From: Diadema setosum
Taxonomy: Eukaryota > Echinodermata > Echinoidea > Diadematoida > Diadematidae
DNA length: 64,000 nt
Reading direction: 5' to 3'
NCBI GenBank assembly: GCA_033980235.1
Contig: CM067062.1
Span: 9,637,027-9,701,026 of the forward strand
Position numbers and translations under genes: made by a program. The notes under the pieces were generated by a model. The model ran no database searches and was not told the DNA's origin. It worked only from the letters and a program-made list of their open reading frames with translations. Below are positions 11,859 to 22,879 of the stretch, in pieces (positions within the stretch are counted from its first letter, which is position 1; each line of letters opens with the position of its first letter).

Positions 11859-14800
11859 CTAACGAGATGAAAGAACAATGACAAGTCTGATCAGTAATGG
11901 AGATGAGCCAGATGGAGCCTTCCGTCGTGTAGAGCGTCGGAGCGTGGGAGGGAAGGGGTCAGCGTCTGGTGCTGCAGGGAGAGGCTCCTCCTTACGTCCC
12001 GGGGCATTGAATGGAAAGAGAACACAGACGGAGCAGGGCAGACGGCAGCGTGGTTCCAGGCCCACAGGCAACTGTGAGGTAGGGGCGTGGTCTGGTGAAT
12101 TGGAGGAAACGGGCTGATCACTTGGGCTGACTATGGCTGTCACCCCACACGTCGTGGTGGGGTGAATGGCACGAGGTGGAGGCGAGACCGTGGAGGGGCC
12201 TGGGTATGTGTTGAGGGTCGCCCAAGGGATAACCGGCTGGTACATGCAGAGGAACTTCCTGTTATGGAGTGTGACACGTCCTGAGCTGTCCACCCTGATG
12301 ACATATACTGGTCGAACTGGCGCGCTTCAACCACTATTCCAGTCTAATTGTCCCACTTTGTCAGGTGGGGGCCTGTTTGGTTCTGGATGCGGATGTCGTC
12401 ACCAACGGAAAGTGGGGGGAGTACCCGTGTGTGGGCGGAGAGAAGTCCGGCAGCGTGCATGTGCCTATTCCGCAAGGCCTTCTCCCGCGATGAAAGAGTG
12501 TCCCGCCATGTTGAGTGGGGACGATACTTGCCCGGGTGGATGGGGATGAAATCCTGGTTAGGCCGACCGAAGGCACACTGAGCAGGGGATAGGCAAGTGT
12601 CACGGTCGGGAGTGTTCCGATACTGCAGGATGGCATGCTGGAATTCATCAGTGTCATATCAGCAGTGGTGTTCCCGGCGATGAGACGTTTGACCGTCTTG
12701 ACCCCGACCTCTGCACGGCAATTACTGTGTGGAAACGCGACAGAGGAGATGTGATGGTGGACCCCCAAGCCCGGAGAAATGTTCTGGTCTTGTTGGACGT
12801 GAACTCAGGCCCACCGTCAGAGGTGAGCTCGTCGCTAATGCCGTAGGTGATGAATATGCTTCTAAATGCGGCAATCGCAGCCCGGCGGCCCGTTGGCAGC
12901 CTCTTCCATGATCGGCCAATTCCTGTATCTGTCCACCACAACGAGGAAGGACCGACCATGATAGTGGAAGTAATCGGCCACGAGGCACTGGAATGGATAT
13001 GCAGGGCTGACGGGTGGGGGGGGGGGGGAAGCGCACAGCTGAGACGGAGCCATGCAGTTGCATGTTGAACATCGTGCCTGCAGGTCCGTTATGTCAGATG
13101 ACATCCCAGGCCAGAAGAAGGAGAATTCAGCCCTGGAACACATTTGAGAAACCCCTTGGTTGCCTGAGTGGAGGGCTCAAAGGGCCTTCTCTCGCAGAGT
13201 GGAGGGAATCACGATATGGTCGTTGTAGAGCACCATCCCATCAAAACTGGATAGGCCATCGTGAAATTGGTGATTCCGGTGAAGATCAACAGGTAAGTCA
13301 TCGCGGCAGTCTGGGAAGCCATTCTCCATCAAGTCGAGTAAGAGGGGGAAGGGGGGGGGGGGTCGCTGGAGGTAATTAAGAGGATGTCATCCCAAGTGAC
13401 TGACTCAACGATGGCATTGTCATCGGGGGTACCCTGGGCGCAAACCTGTGGAGTGTCTGCCATGCCCTCCACACAACACTGGGTATGTGGCAGCTAGGAT
13501 GGCACGTGGGAGTTCGACGTGGCCAGACTCACTAGTGGGTCCCTGGAGGTTGGCGATATCATCCGGGAGGTGTAGCGGCTGGGACGAAGATCAATAGGTA
13601 AGTCATCGTGGCAGTCTTAATGGGAAGCTATTCTCCACCAAGTCGAGTAAGGGGGGGGGGTCGCTGGAAGTGGCTAAGAGGATGTCATCCCAAGTGACCG
13701 ACTCAACGATGGCATTGTCATCGGGGGTACCCTGGGCGCACACCTATGGAGTGTCCGTCATGCCCTCCACACAACACCGGGTGGCAGCTAGGATGCCACA
13801 TGGGAGTTCGATGTGGCCAGACTCACTAGTGGGTCCCTGGAGGTTGGCGATGTCATCCGGGAGGTGTAGCAGCTGGGACTCACTAACTGGATGGCATAAG
13901 AGAGCATCAGCCGCAGTGTGACAAAGGCCCGGGATGTGCACCACACGGAACCAATATCGCAGGGTCCTCTCCTTGAGGTTGCGAAAATGGGGGTTGGGGC
14001 TGGTGTCAAGAGAACGATCACCACACATCTTCAACAGAGGCTTGTGATCCACAGCGACAGTCAATTCAGAGCACCCAAGGACAAAATGACGCGCCTTATC
14101 GAGGGCATCCAGAACATCCAGAACCCAGATGTGAACCGGATGCCGACGAGGGTGACCCGCCAACCAGACTTGCAGCAGAAGGGCTTGGTGCTCCGGCACG
14201 GGTAGTGCTTCTGTAGCAGCCAAAAACCGATCCCGTCCTTTGATCAATCCGTGGCCAGGCAGGTGGGTCTTCCCTTGTCAAAGATAGTGACACCTTCCTG
14301 GATCTCCCCAATGATCAGGGACTTCGCTTCATCAAAGAGCTCTTACAGGATGTCTGTCCATTGAAAATGGCTGCCTGGCTTGAGGAGTCTTCTGAAGGGA
14401 AGCATCTGGTCTGCAGAGGCAAAGGTGTAGGACACCTTGTTCTACAGGCTGAACCAGCTGCAGACATCGGTGATGTTCTCAGGTGTGGGGAATTTGCGGA
14501 TGGCCTGGCGAGGAAGCACGGGCAGGGGCGGACAGTCGCTGGGGTTATCTCGAATCTGGCAAACTCAATGGTCTGCTGTGCAAAGACAAACTTGGATGAG
14601 TTCAAGGTGATGCCGTTGCGGCCACATACATCAAGCCACCTGGAAGAAGGCATCCTGAATACTACGCTATCAACCACATGAGTGTGTCGTCCACACACTT
14701 TGTCTTCGCTGGGAAGTCTGCCACGATGTCATCAACCCGGCGGCTATAGCAGTCCCCCAAATCGATGTACCCCTGTAGGGCCACGAGGTACCAATAGCGA

Positions 14801-15355
14801 CCCCACGGGGTGATAAAGGCGGTGAGATAGTGGTCCCGCACATCAAGGGGAACGCTGTGATATCCATTCCATGCATCAAACAGAGTTTTGTGCATGTTAG
14901 ATGGAACCACACAGGCCTGCATGGAACGGGGATTGTGTATGGTGGGTCTCGCGGGTAGCATGGCGATTGAGTGCCTGGAAGTCAACCGTATGCCTGGGCT
15001 TACCCGAGTCGGACGTCCTGATCAAGGCCCTTCTTCACGTCATCCTGCCAACGGATGGGGATGGGTATGGGGGTATGGTGAGCTACTGGTTTGGCTCCCG
15101 TTTCCATGAGTAGGCGCATAGGGGGACCAGACATCATCGGTAGGGGCTGGTGATCACACACATTGAAAGTGCTGGACCGGTAGTATATGCAAGTAGCCAG
15201 TCTCCAAGTCTCGCACAGTTCTTCTCGGTTGCCAGGAAGGGGAGGGAAGTGGGAAGGGGCCTCACGTCATGGGCATGGGAAATCAGGTATGGGGGTACTG
15301 TCCGGTTGCGACGTGATAGGGGATGAATCCTCTTCATCAATGCGGCCACGCACAC
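11859..15355 (-). pseudogene. Degenerate Ty3/gypsy retrotransposon pol
   Basis: Broken pieces of a Ty3/gypsy polyprotein appear in the correct order on the minus strand. The reverse transcriptase region (about 15130-14400) has FDAWNGYHSVPL and a C-V-D-D active-site motif near 14680. The RNase H region (14250-13744) includes VDHKPLL and a terminal TAADAL-like motif. The integrase has a zinc-binding FFWPGM...C-x2-C segment (13143-13000) and a core with ITSDGG-type and PEFTS motifs (about 12860-12780). An integrase tail lies at about 12300-11859. Frames change repeatedly and about 30 residues appear missing in the RT near 15020. The sequence is more GC-rich than its surroundings. gag, protease and LTRs were not recognised, so this is a dead fragment. 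It abuts and probably interrupts the gene at 15380-17096. Confidence 0.88.
13281..13885. repeat. 305-bp tandem duplication inside the Ty3/gypsy pol
   Basis: The block starting GAAGATCAACAGGTAAGTCA at 13281 is repeated starting at 13586 (GAAGATCAATAGGTAAGTCA). Both copies contain the GACTCAACGATGGCATTGTC, GTGTCTGCCATGCCCTCCAC-like and GGTGTAGC.GCTGGGAC landmarks. Copies differ by scattered substitutions and small indels in a G-run. The duplication falls in the RNase H-integrase linker region and helps to destroy the reading frame. Confidence 0.85.
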
Positions 15356-15379
15356 CCCCTACTCAACAAGGTGAAACAG

Positions 15380-17096
15380 TAGACATAACCGTCAGGCTTG
15401 CATCGATTGACGGGCGATAGCTGATAGTGCTCAGAGTTGGTACGCTCTCCGGCCTGAATAAGCCTGTTAAAAGCAGTCCAGCTGGGGAAATTCTGATGTT
15501 TGTCATCACATTCTTGGAACATCACTTCCTCAGGCGTCAACCTAGTCAAGAACCAAGCAAAATCATTTTTCCTTGCTACAGCATTTTCAGAAGACGATGC
15601 TGTCAGAAGATCTTGATCAACTACTAGTTTCTCTAGCTGGTCCTTTCCTTGGAACTGATTGGTATGGCATCACTGCATTTGGCTCGGGCTTAATGGAACG
15701 CCTGCAATTGTTGACGGCGCCGTCAGATTTTGTGTTTCGTGTTTCATTGGTGGAAGACTGTGACAACCCTTTTTCTTGACGTCTAGTTTGTAGTACTATG
15801 CCACTAGCGCAGCGTGAAATTCCACGTCCAGAGAGCATCTCTTCTTGAAGGTCACTGTTATATCCCAACAAAATATCTCAAATACACCATTTTGTCAGTT
15901 GCTTGGCAAATTGGAGTAAGTCTTTGAGACATTTTCTTCAAACGAAGTTTCCATCTCTTCTACCTATGTGTGAGACAAACCATGACCCATTTTGTTAAAG
16001 ACAGTTATCATTTCTGAAGATCCACCTAGGGTTCTTACAAGGAAAGGAAGTGCCACATGCTTTGGAGTTTTTACTCGTCGCCGACTCATGGCATGTATGA
16101 GATCTTGACTGATAGAGAGGACTTGACGATGGATGGTAGCTGGTACAGAAACCCACTGATCTACTTGAAACTTGCATTTTCCATGAATAATGCAGGCCAG
16201 CAGGTTATACACGCAGAATTCGGAATGTGAACATTGTTCTCATCTTTATCTTCAGGCCTAATGGGTTGGAGACCGCTGAATTCACCTGAAGTAGAGCCTG
16301 TTGTACGATAACTACCACATGTTGCAAGCTTTTTCCCTCACTTTCATCATTTGAGATGATGTCGCTGCTCCATGCTTCTTCTTCCACAGAAGTAGATGCA
16401 GACTGCACACCTGCCTCAGCAATTTGGCCCTTTGGTACCTCTTCAAGGAATACCATCTCAGACTGGGAACGATTCTTCGGATTCCAAGAAGACAACTGAT
16501 TTCCATAGTGGCTCACTATTCTTCTGTTAAGTTTTTCTGATCGATAGTCAGATTCAGTGCCAGCATCAAAGACGGAGCTCTTTGAACTTCCTAAGAAGAT
16601 CAGCCATCTGCATTACCTTCATATCCTTGCTTATTTCAGTATTGATGTATTCCTTTAAGGCATCAAATGCAGCATCATATGAGCTTGTAATGTGAGCATC
16701 GTTCTTCTGAGTCAAGCGTTCCAAGGATTTGCGCTTCATGAAGCGTTTGTGACAACTCTTATGGTTCTTATGGTATCTGATGTGCTTGACTGTGAGATCT
16801 CTGATGGCTAGTAGGAGTTCTTCATCTTCTCTGACTTCTGTGGCTCTTTGGATGTTTTCGGCAACCTCCTGAGATTGGCAAGTTATAAGAGTCTCTGCCA
16901 CCCTACTACCCGAGTGTGACTTGACATAGGTCATTGCTTGGCAAAAGATACATTTCCTGAGATCTCTTGGAGCGATGCTAGCTCTAGTTGTTTGCTTTTC
17001 AGGTAGTGGTCCATCATGAATAGATGGAGAAGTACTCTCACTCACAACTGACCGCTTGACCGGCTGGTGGGATACATTAAGTGAAAAGGCATCCAT
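15380..17096 (-). pseudogene. Decayed gene of an unnamed multicopy invertebrate family
   Basis: The first block (17096-16566) gives 176 residues with a possible zinc-binding pattern: C49-x2-C52, then Y108-H109...C115-H116. Further blocks follow in other frames: 16550-16213 (SHYGNQLSSW...SEMVF), 16212-15964 (VYNLLACII...TPKHVALPFLVRTLGGS), 15871-15617 (LSGRGISRCASGIVLQ...RRSIKP) and 15549-15380 (FPSWTAFNRLI). From memory this block order matches large uncharacterised proteins present in many copies in cnidarian and echinoderm genomes. I cannot name a function or domain accession. At least two frameshifts (near 16567 and 16212) and stops (for example 15964-15966) show that it is dead. A good splice acceptor, TTTTTTCAG, ends two bases before the ATG, so an upstream exon existed. 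The 3' end runs into the Ty3/gypsy fragment. Confidence 0.6.
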
Positions 17097-17098
17097 AT

Positions 17099-18560
17099 CT
17101 GAAAAAAGAGTTCATACACAAACAAGTTTATAATTAAATCTACTAGTGATATAAAACGTGACATAAAGTGCAAATAAAAAAAAAATACTTTAAATGAAAT
17201 ATTCCCTGAGATTTTATGAAAGTGATTTAAAGGAAGAGCTTGTGGAAATAAAGGTTTTCGATGGAAATGGAGATCCTGTATATTTTTGTCTGACAGTTAT
17301 TTATTTATTTTTTGGGATAAAACAATTTAAAAAAAAATGTAAATCAAATGGTCTACATTTTCACTACTTTGTGGCACATTTTATGAAATAGCGCCCGCAC
17401 GTGGCAACCTTCAGATAATGAATATCTGAAGGTCACCATAATACCATTAAAATTTCTTATGGAACCAAATTTAGATCATGACTTGTTTTACATCTGCACC
17501 AAATTTTAGAGCAATCGCTTGAAAAATAAAGAAAATACACGGAGGTGGCACAGTGGGCCCTTTGCCAACCTTGTGCCATGGAATCTAGGAGTAGCTTGGA
17601 CTAAGTAGTGATCACTATGTCCATTGCGCCCTGAATTGACCTAGATCTGGTCTTCCTTTTGGTTTAAATCATACTGACTTTGTTCTTAAATATGAGAATG
17701 TTTTTTCTTTATATCAAATTTTATCATCTTAATTCCGGTATTTTCCCACTTTGTTCAGCATTTATTTGACCAACATTGACTGGGTTTTTGTTTTGTTTTG
17801 TTTAATTTGATCATGGCATTCCCATTTAATCTTGGTCCTGATATTTTATCTTAGACTCAGTCTAAGTCACTAAGTCTTATTCCTGATATTAATTTAATAT
17901 GTGCCTGAGCCTTATGTTCTTAATCATATTCTAAATCTTAATAGTAGGATAGGGTAAAAGGTTTTGTTCACTAGCAAAGACCAATGATCGTAGTATTGAT
18001 AACATATTTATTCATCAGCTCATAACGTGATCGTGATCTTGGTCCTGGTTTAACATTTTGGTCTAAATTAAAAAAAAAAAAAAGAAGTTTTGAACCTAAT
18101 TCTTGCATTGGTCCATATTCTTTACCTAATCTTGATGATATACAGATATAATGATTTTAATCTGACTATTGTTATCTATTTGTCACAATGCCAATGCTCC
18201 TAATCTGAACAACTGATTTCCTTTTTGATAGCTTGGACAAACTGAGATTTAACGAAGACTATGCTTTAGCCTTTAATGAAAGTTCATATAACTTACATGA
18301 AAATAAATATATGGGACTAATCTTTCAAGACCTTGGTTTTCTAGTTCTAAATATTGAGATCAAAGATTAACACAAACTTTGTAAACACTTACCTATTGTA
18401 ATCAATACTCTCTGTTCGTGGTGTATCAGCTGGTTAGCTTTCTCCCTTATGACAAAAACAACTTACACCTGGATCATGCCATCAAAGAAATATTTCCGCC
18501 ATTTCCGCCATCTTTGTCTTCTTCAGATGTAGAAGTATTATTTCATATTTGGACAAAAGA
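17099..18560 (-). other. Probable 5' intron and non-coding first exon of the decayed gene
   Basis: On the minus strand a GTAAGT donor at 18466-18461 follows a segment containing AAGATGGCGGAAATGGCGGA (about 18490-18515), which holds only a very short ORF. The next good acceptor is the one at 17100-17099, before the ATG of the decayed gene. This would make 17099-18466 an intron. The intron contains a hairpin, CTTCAGATA-ATGAA-TATCTGAAG (17409-17431). Otherwise I see nothing in it. The exon assignment is a guess from splice signals only. Confidence 0.25.
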
Positions 18561-18699
18561 GGGCGCTTTTTTAATGATATGAAAACTTATTTTTTTATGT
18601 CATGGTGCTCCTTTAGCATTGCTTAGTATATCATATATATTTTTATTTTCTTTGCAGTGTTTATTAAATAACCATGTTATAAAACTGCAAGATGTCAGT

Positions 18700-19508
18700 G
18701 TATCATATGACCTTGAGCATGACCTTGAGAACGACCTTGAGAATGACCTAGAAATGACACTGAACACTGACCTGACAAAAATATTTAATTGTTCATAGGT
18801 CAATCATTTTGGTCCTTTATTGGGACAGTCAATAATTTTTAATGAAGTTTTGGTTTTAAGACTGTACTCGGTACACTTTACAGACATTATTGCCCTTACT
18901 GGAGCTTTGTGTAGGCAGAATCACGTTTTCATGCTCTTTACATGACTTCAGTTGCCATGGTAACAAATTGGAAGTCTGATTCAATATGGGAAAATTTAAG
19001 TCATTAGACACTATTCTTTATGAATATGCTCCGTTATAACGAATTTTGTCCATTTTTATTGAATAATGCCAATATAAAATAATATTTACTAAAATTTTGA
19101 CAATGCATTGATATGACTTACAATGAAAAGAGTCACATGACATTCAAACGGCATTAGTACCCATAATGCAACACTCATGTTCATTTAAACCAATCATTTT
19201 TCAAGAAATTTATTCAACCTACATTCTTACAAAATACTACTTATATGCTAAGAATATGTTCAGAAAAAATAACCTTTGAACTATTTAACCCAATTTCTTG
19301 ATTTGACACTGAAATTGCACACACTACCAAAGGTGGTGATATATCAACTGCGTTGCCATGGTAACGATCAAGAGTTCAAGGTAAAAAATGTCATTTCCAT
19401 GAACTACAGACTTGTACCTATCTTTTGGAAACAAGAAATCTTGGGCCCTCCGGGGGTGCAACCAAATCGAAAAATAAGGGCTTTTTTCAGACTTGGCTCA
19501 TGGACTAT
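18700..19508 (-). repeat. Right inverted arm with X-box palindromes and TGACCTTGA array
   Basis: GTTGCCATGGTAAC (reverse complement of the left-arm palindrome) lies at 18951-18964 and 19352-19365. TGACCTTGA, the reverse complement of TCAAGGTCA, occurs at 18708 and 18720, with variants at 18732 and 18744, again with a 12-bp period. The outer part (19320-19508) is the best match to the left arm. Confidence 0.65.
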
Positions 19509-20332
19509 AATGAATGAAAATCACGATTGAGTTGATGACGAATTGCAGCCACAGTCGGGCCAATGAATGTAAAGGAAAAGGTGAAGGAAAATGTCTAATT
19601 TCATCGCATCTTCAGGCGCGGTGGAGCACCCCAATTTGCATCTCATTATCGCCCCGTTCTATTTGAATTTCCAACGGGCATCCACGGCTGCCCGAAACTG
19701 AGTGCATGAAAAAGTCAAATCTTTACCTTCTCCTTGTGCCGCTATGCGTGCCGCTAGTAAACTCAAACTTTCCACACTATCTAAGTTTTTAAAAATCTTC
19801 CTTTTGATGAAAAAATTATGAAATTTGCTGCACTAAAACTTGAGATATTAAAGCTTTTTGAAAATCACCTCTCGCAAAACATGCTCTCTGTTTTTTTTCG
19901 ACTGGACCATGGCCGGGCTCCAATGTGTCCGAAATTGGCAACATAAGTTCATCAGGCCCAGTTCGGTGATCAGGCCTCAATCCATGTATGGTGAAAGTTT
20001 TCGCTTGATTCCACCTGTACTTTTTGAGAAATCAACTTGTTTCTACAGGGTTTGGAATAGAAAATTGTAGTCAGCGAAACATTTGAAAATGACGTCATTT
20101 CTTTTCCCGTAACATGGGGATGCGTGCGTGGATACGTGAGATTCAGGATTTCGTGCGTTGTTGTTGGTTTGCATGTGACGCTGTGCGGCCGCAGTCAATT
20201 TTGCCAGCTGGGATTCTCGTGCTGTGTGATTTGGTAAGTAGGAAGTTTGATGAAATTTCATTCGTGATAATCATATTTGAATGTTGTATTTCTTACAAAC
20301 ATCTTAATGTTTCGTTTAAATGAGTAAAATAA

Positions 20333-20692
20333 TCATAACAATGTAACGGTCTGACATGATGTGGTTTTGATCGGACTCTGCGGCGCGTCTCTGTCGAGGC
20401 CGAGCTCGAGGTTCGGCCCGGCCAGGCCGGCCCGGGCGGTGGACCTTAGCAGTTGGTAGAAAGCTGAGCGGAGCCTGTGATTGTGTTTGTTAATGTGTGA
20501 GGCCCGGGTGTGAAGCTTGTGATTTTGCGCGTTGTTTTTGCGATTTTGGTAGCACATGCGATTAACTTCTTCATAAAAATCATAAGCAGGAATGTGTTTG
20601 TTATGAAATTTTCTATTCCTAGTTATGAATTCAGCAATGACCATGGCCAGCAAAGCTGAATGAATAACACCGTATTTAAGTAACACTAACAT
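20333..20692 (-). CDS. Unrecognised 119-residue ORF, possibly transposon-derived
   Basis: A single uninterrupted reading frame starting at an ATG. The N-terminal ~25 residues are hydrophobic (MLVLLKYGVIHSALLAMVIA), the middle is basic (NRKFHNKH, HNHRLRSAFYQLLRS), and the C-terminus is encoded by a GC-rich patch unlike the surrounding sequence. I do not recognise it. A fragment of a LINE N-terminal ORF is one possibility, chance is another. It lies inside the 24-bp-ended element. Confidence 0.2.
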   Translation of the reverse strand: MLVLLKYGVIHSALLAMVIAEFITRNRKFHNKHIPAYDFYEEVNRMCYQNRKNNAQNHKLHTRASHINKHNHRLRSAFYQLLRSTARAGLAGPNLELGLDRDAPQSPIKTTSCQTVTLL

Positions 20693-20811
20693 TTAAACTC
20701 TAAATTATAATAAAATTCAAGTAGAAATCAAAGCACTCAATCATGCAGATCATCCCTCTGTTAACTTGTGAACTAGAATCTAATATTACTTCTCTCGGAA
20801 TTAAAGCTACG

Positions 20812-20922
20812 GTCACAGATATCCCTGCAAATGCCGTACAAAGATTTTTGTCCATTTGGGGCTGTACAAATCGGTCATTTTTACAGTGTTCGTAAGGACT
20901 TCTGTGACCGTAGCTTCAGTGG
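20812..20922. mobile_element. Short MITE with AGCTACGGTCACAGA ends
   Basis: AGCTACGGTCACAGA at about 20813-20827 is matched in reverse complement by TCTGTGACCGTAGCT at about 20905-20919. About 110 bp in total, no ORF. Flanking duplication not resolved. Confidence 0.65.
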
Positions 20923-21028
20923 GATGCATACTTCTGTTTATGCGTTTCTGTACGATTGATGTGCACCGAGTTGGAAGAGGCAATCATTGAGGAAAGTGAT
21001 GCTGCTATTCGAATGTGTGAGAAGGATG

Positions 21029-21206
21029 CAGGGCTGCCAACATTGGAAACTACTTGAGAGTGAGACTCCCATAGGCCAATGCTATAATTTCGGAGTCAAA
21101 ATGAGTGAGATCAATAGAAATACATGCAAATGAAATAAAGTTTTAGAGTGACAAAGGACCAAAATGAGTGAGTCTCACTCTCAATGAGTGAGAGTTGGCA
21201 GCCCTG
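21029..21206. mobile_element. hAT-like MITE, CAGGGCTGCCAAC ends
   Basis: Inverted ends CAGGGCTGCCAAC at 21029-21041 and GTTGGCAGCCCTG at 21194-21206 are flanked by AGGATG at 21023-21028 and 21207-21212. Subterminal GAGTGAGACTC motifs are also inverted. 178 bp, non-coding. The ends resemble the MITE at the CHFR exon 8 donor (46451-46620). Confidence 0.8.
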
Positions 21207-22879
21207 AGGATGATACATGATTTTGTAAATGTGGACAACATCTGAGAGGAAATATGGAAGGATTTGTTGGAAGAAGGTGCATACACATAATTGTAGCAAA
21301 AATTACTAGTACGTAATACATAAAAACACTTTAAAACAATGTACATAGGAAGAAAGACAGTACCACACACATGATAGTGATAAACACACACACACACACA
21401 CACAAAATTAATGCCTACCTGCATGTACATCAATAAAGAACATGGCCGCTGAAAATAATTCAGATTTACATAAACTGGCCCCCCATCTGCTTTCGTCCAA
21501 CTATGCCATCCACCCAGTAGAAGGTAATCAAAAAAAAAATTAAATAAAAATCATATAAATGAAAAAAAAATGATAAAGATTGGATTTTCTGTGTCATCGA
21601 ATATTTATGAACAAATAGTTTTTCCTCCTCCCCCCTCCCCCTTCCCTAGGCCAAATTTTCTTCTTCCTCACACATGCCATGTAATGTGACACAGGAGTAG
21701 ATTTTTTGCATTTATATATTGTCTCAGAACACAGTTCTCAGTTTTTAGATTAACATGTCAGCTCAGTTCAGTCTGCATACTTCTACTTTCTCGTGTTTTT
21801 GTTTCTCTTAAAATATCTCCTTCGTAGAAGGTAAGAAATTACATTTATTCAATCAAATAAAAGTGCAGTGGCCGAGTGTCGCACGGCGGTGACTGCTGAG
21901 CTGCTGCCGCGCACGCTGCATGCAGCAATGCGTTGTGTGTGCTGTGACATGCAACGCTACAGTGACGCGATTATATATACATGGGACCGACCTGTACGCT
22001 TAAGCTTAGCGTTCGTGTCATTTTTGACATCACCTTCTGGTTTTTTCCGACACAACCATGGCCGGGAATATTACGGTATGACATTTAAAATGCAAGCAGA
22101 TAAATAAATGTCGGTGTACTTTGTCCGAATGGCGCTTTTGTTACGTAATCACACTTCGTGAATCTTAGGATGATTTTCGAGGCATATTTTTGGTAATTTT
22201 GCTCGCCAGGTTTTCGCTAAAATTTCACATTTTATCATTGTCAAATCCTTTGATATTTTATATGTGAATATTCGGACATGTTTTCAAATTCAAACTAACT
22301 CAATTTTAATCCAAAAATAGGTTTCCTTAAATTGTTATTAGCTTCAGAAGTTGTTTACTTTTTCTCAACTACGCGAGTACATGTTGTTTACTTTATGCAA
22401 ATGAGGCTCGGCTGCCGATGGATTTCTGCGAGATAATTGGGGTGCTCCACCGCGCCTGTCTTGACATAGATCACACGGGTGTCGAGGGATATTACAATCA
22501 AACCCATTATCGTCCCAATGCCTACCGAAAGTCTTTTTTCTTTCATGCGCGCGCCTTGTCTTGGAGTTGAGAGTTCGAAATATTTTGTTGATCACTGATT
22601 GATGTCGTCATAACGGTGTGGCTATAATTGTCCATGAGAAACTATAATGATGTTGATGATGAAATCATAACATTTTAACTAAGTAAATTTTGTAGAAAGG
22701 GATGTTTCATTCTTTCAATTTGTCTCTCTCTCTTCTTTACACCTGGCCCTCCGCCCTCCTCTACAACTCTATATCCTCCACACTTCATATATATATATAT
22801 TTTTTGTTTTTGATTCTTATTTTTCAAAGATAGGTGAAAATTACGCTCAAAATATCCCTGTGTCTTACTGAATATATAG

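Larger units (their letters stand above)
9041..19508 (-). mobile_element. Putative large DNA transposon bounded by long inverted arms
   Basis: The outer arms match in opposite orientation: ATAGTCCATGAGCCAAG at 9041-9057 pairs with 19492-19508, followed inward on both sides by a GCACCCCC..GGGCCCAAGAT block, a GATAGGTA.AAGTCT block, CTCTTGATCGTTACCATGG and CGCAGTTGATATATCA. Less similar matching blocks (X-box palindromes, TCAAGGTCA arrays) continue inward to about 10380 on the left and 18700 on the right. Between the arms lie a decayed minus-strand gene of an unnamed family (15380-17096), a degenerate Ty3/gypsy pol (11859-15355) and a small GTCCCCGCCG element (10407-11030). I found no clear target-site duplication. 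The alternative is two unrelated inverted copies of one repeat. Confidence 0.5.
19613..22458. mobile_element. 2.85-kb element with 24-bp perfect inverted ends
   Basis: The 24 bases at 19613-19636, starting CAGGCGCGGTGGAGCACC, are repeated in exact reverse complement at 22435-22458. Weaker inverted similarity continues inward (a TCCA.CGGC.GCC block). TCTT precedes the left end and follows the right end, a possible 4-bp duplication. The interior has a GC-rich patch (20380-20450), an ORF (20333-20692) and two smaller MITEs. No transposase was recognised. The superfamily is not assigned. Confidence 0.55.
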
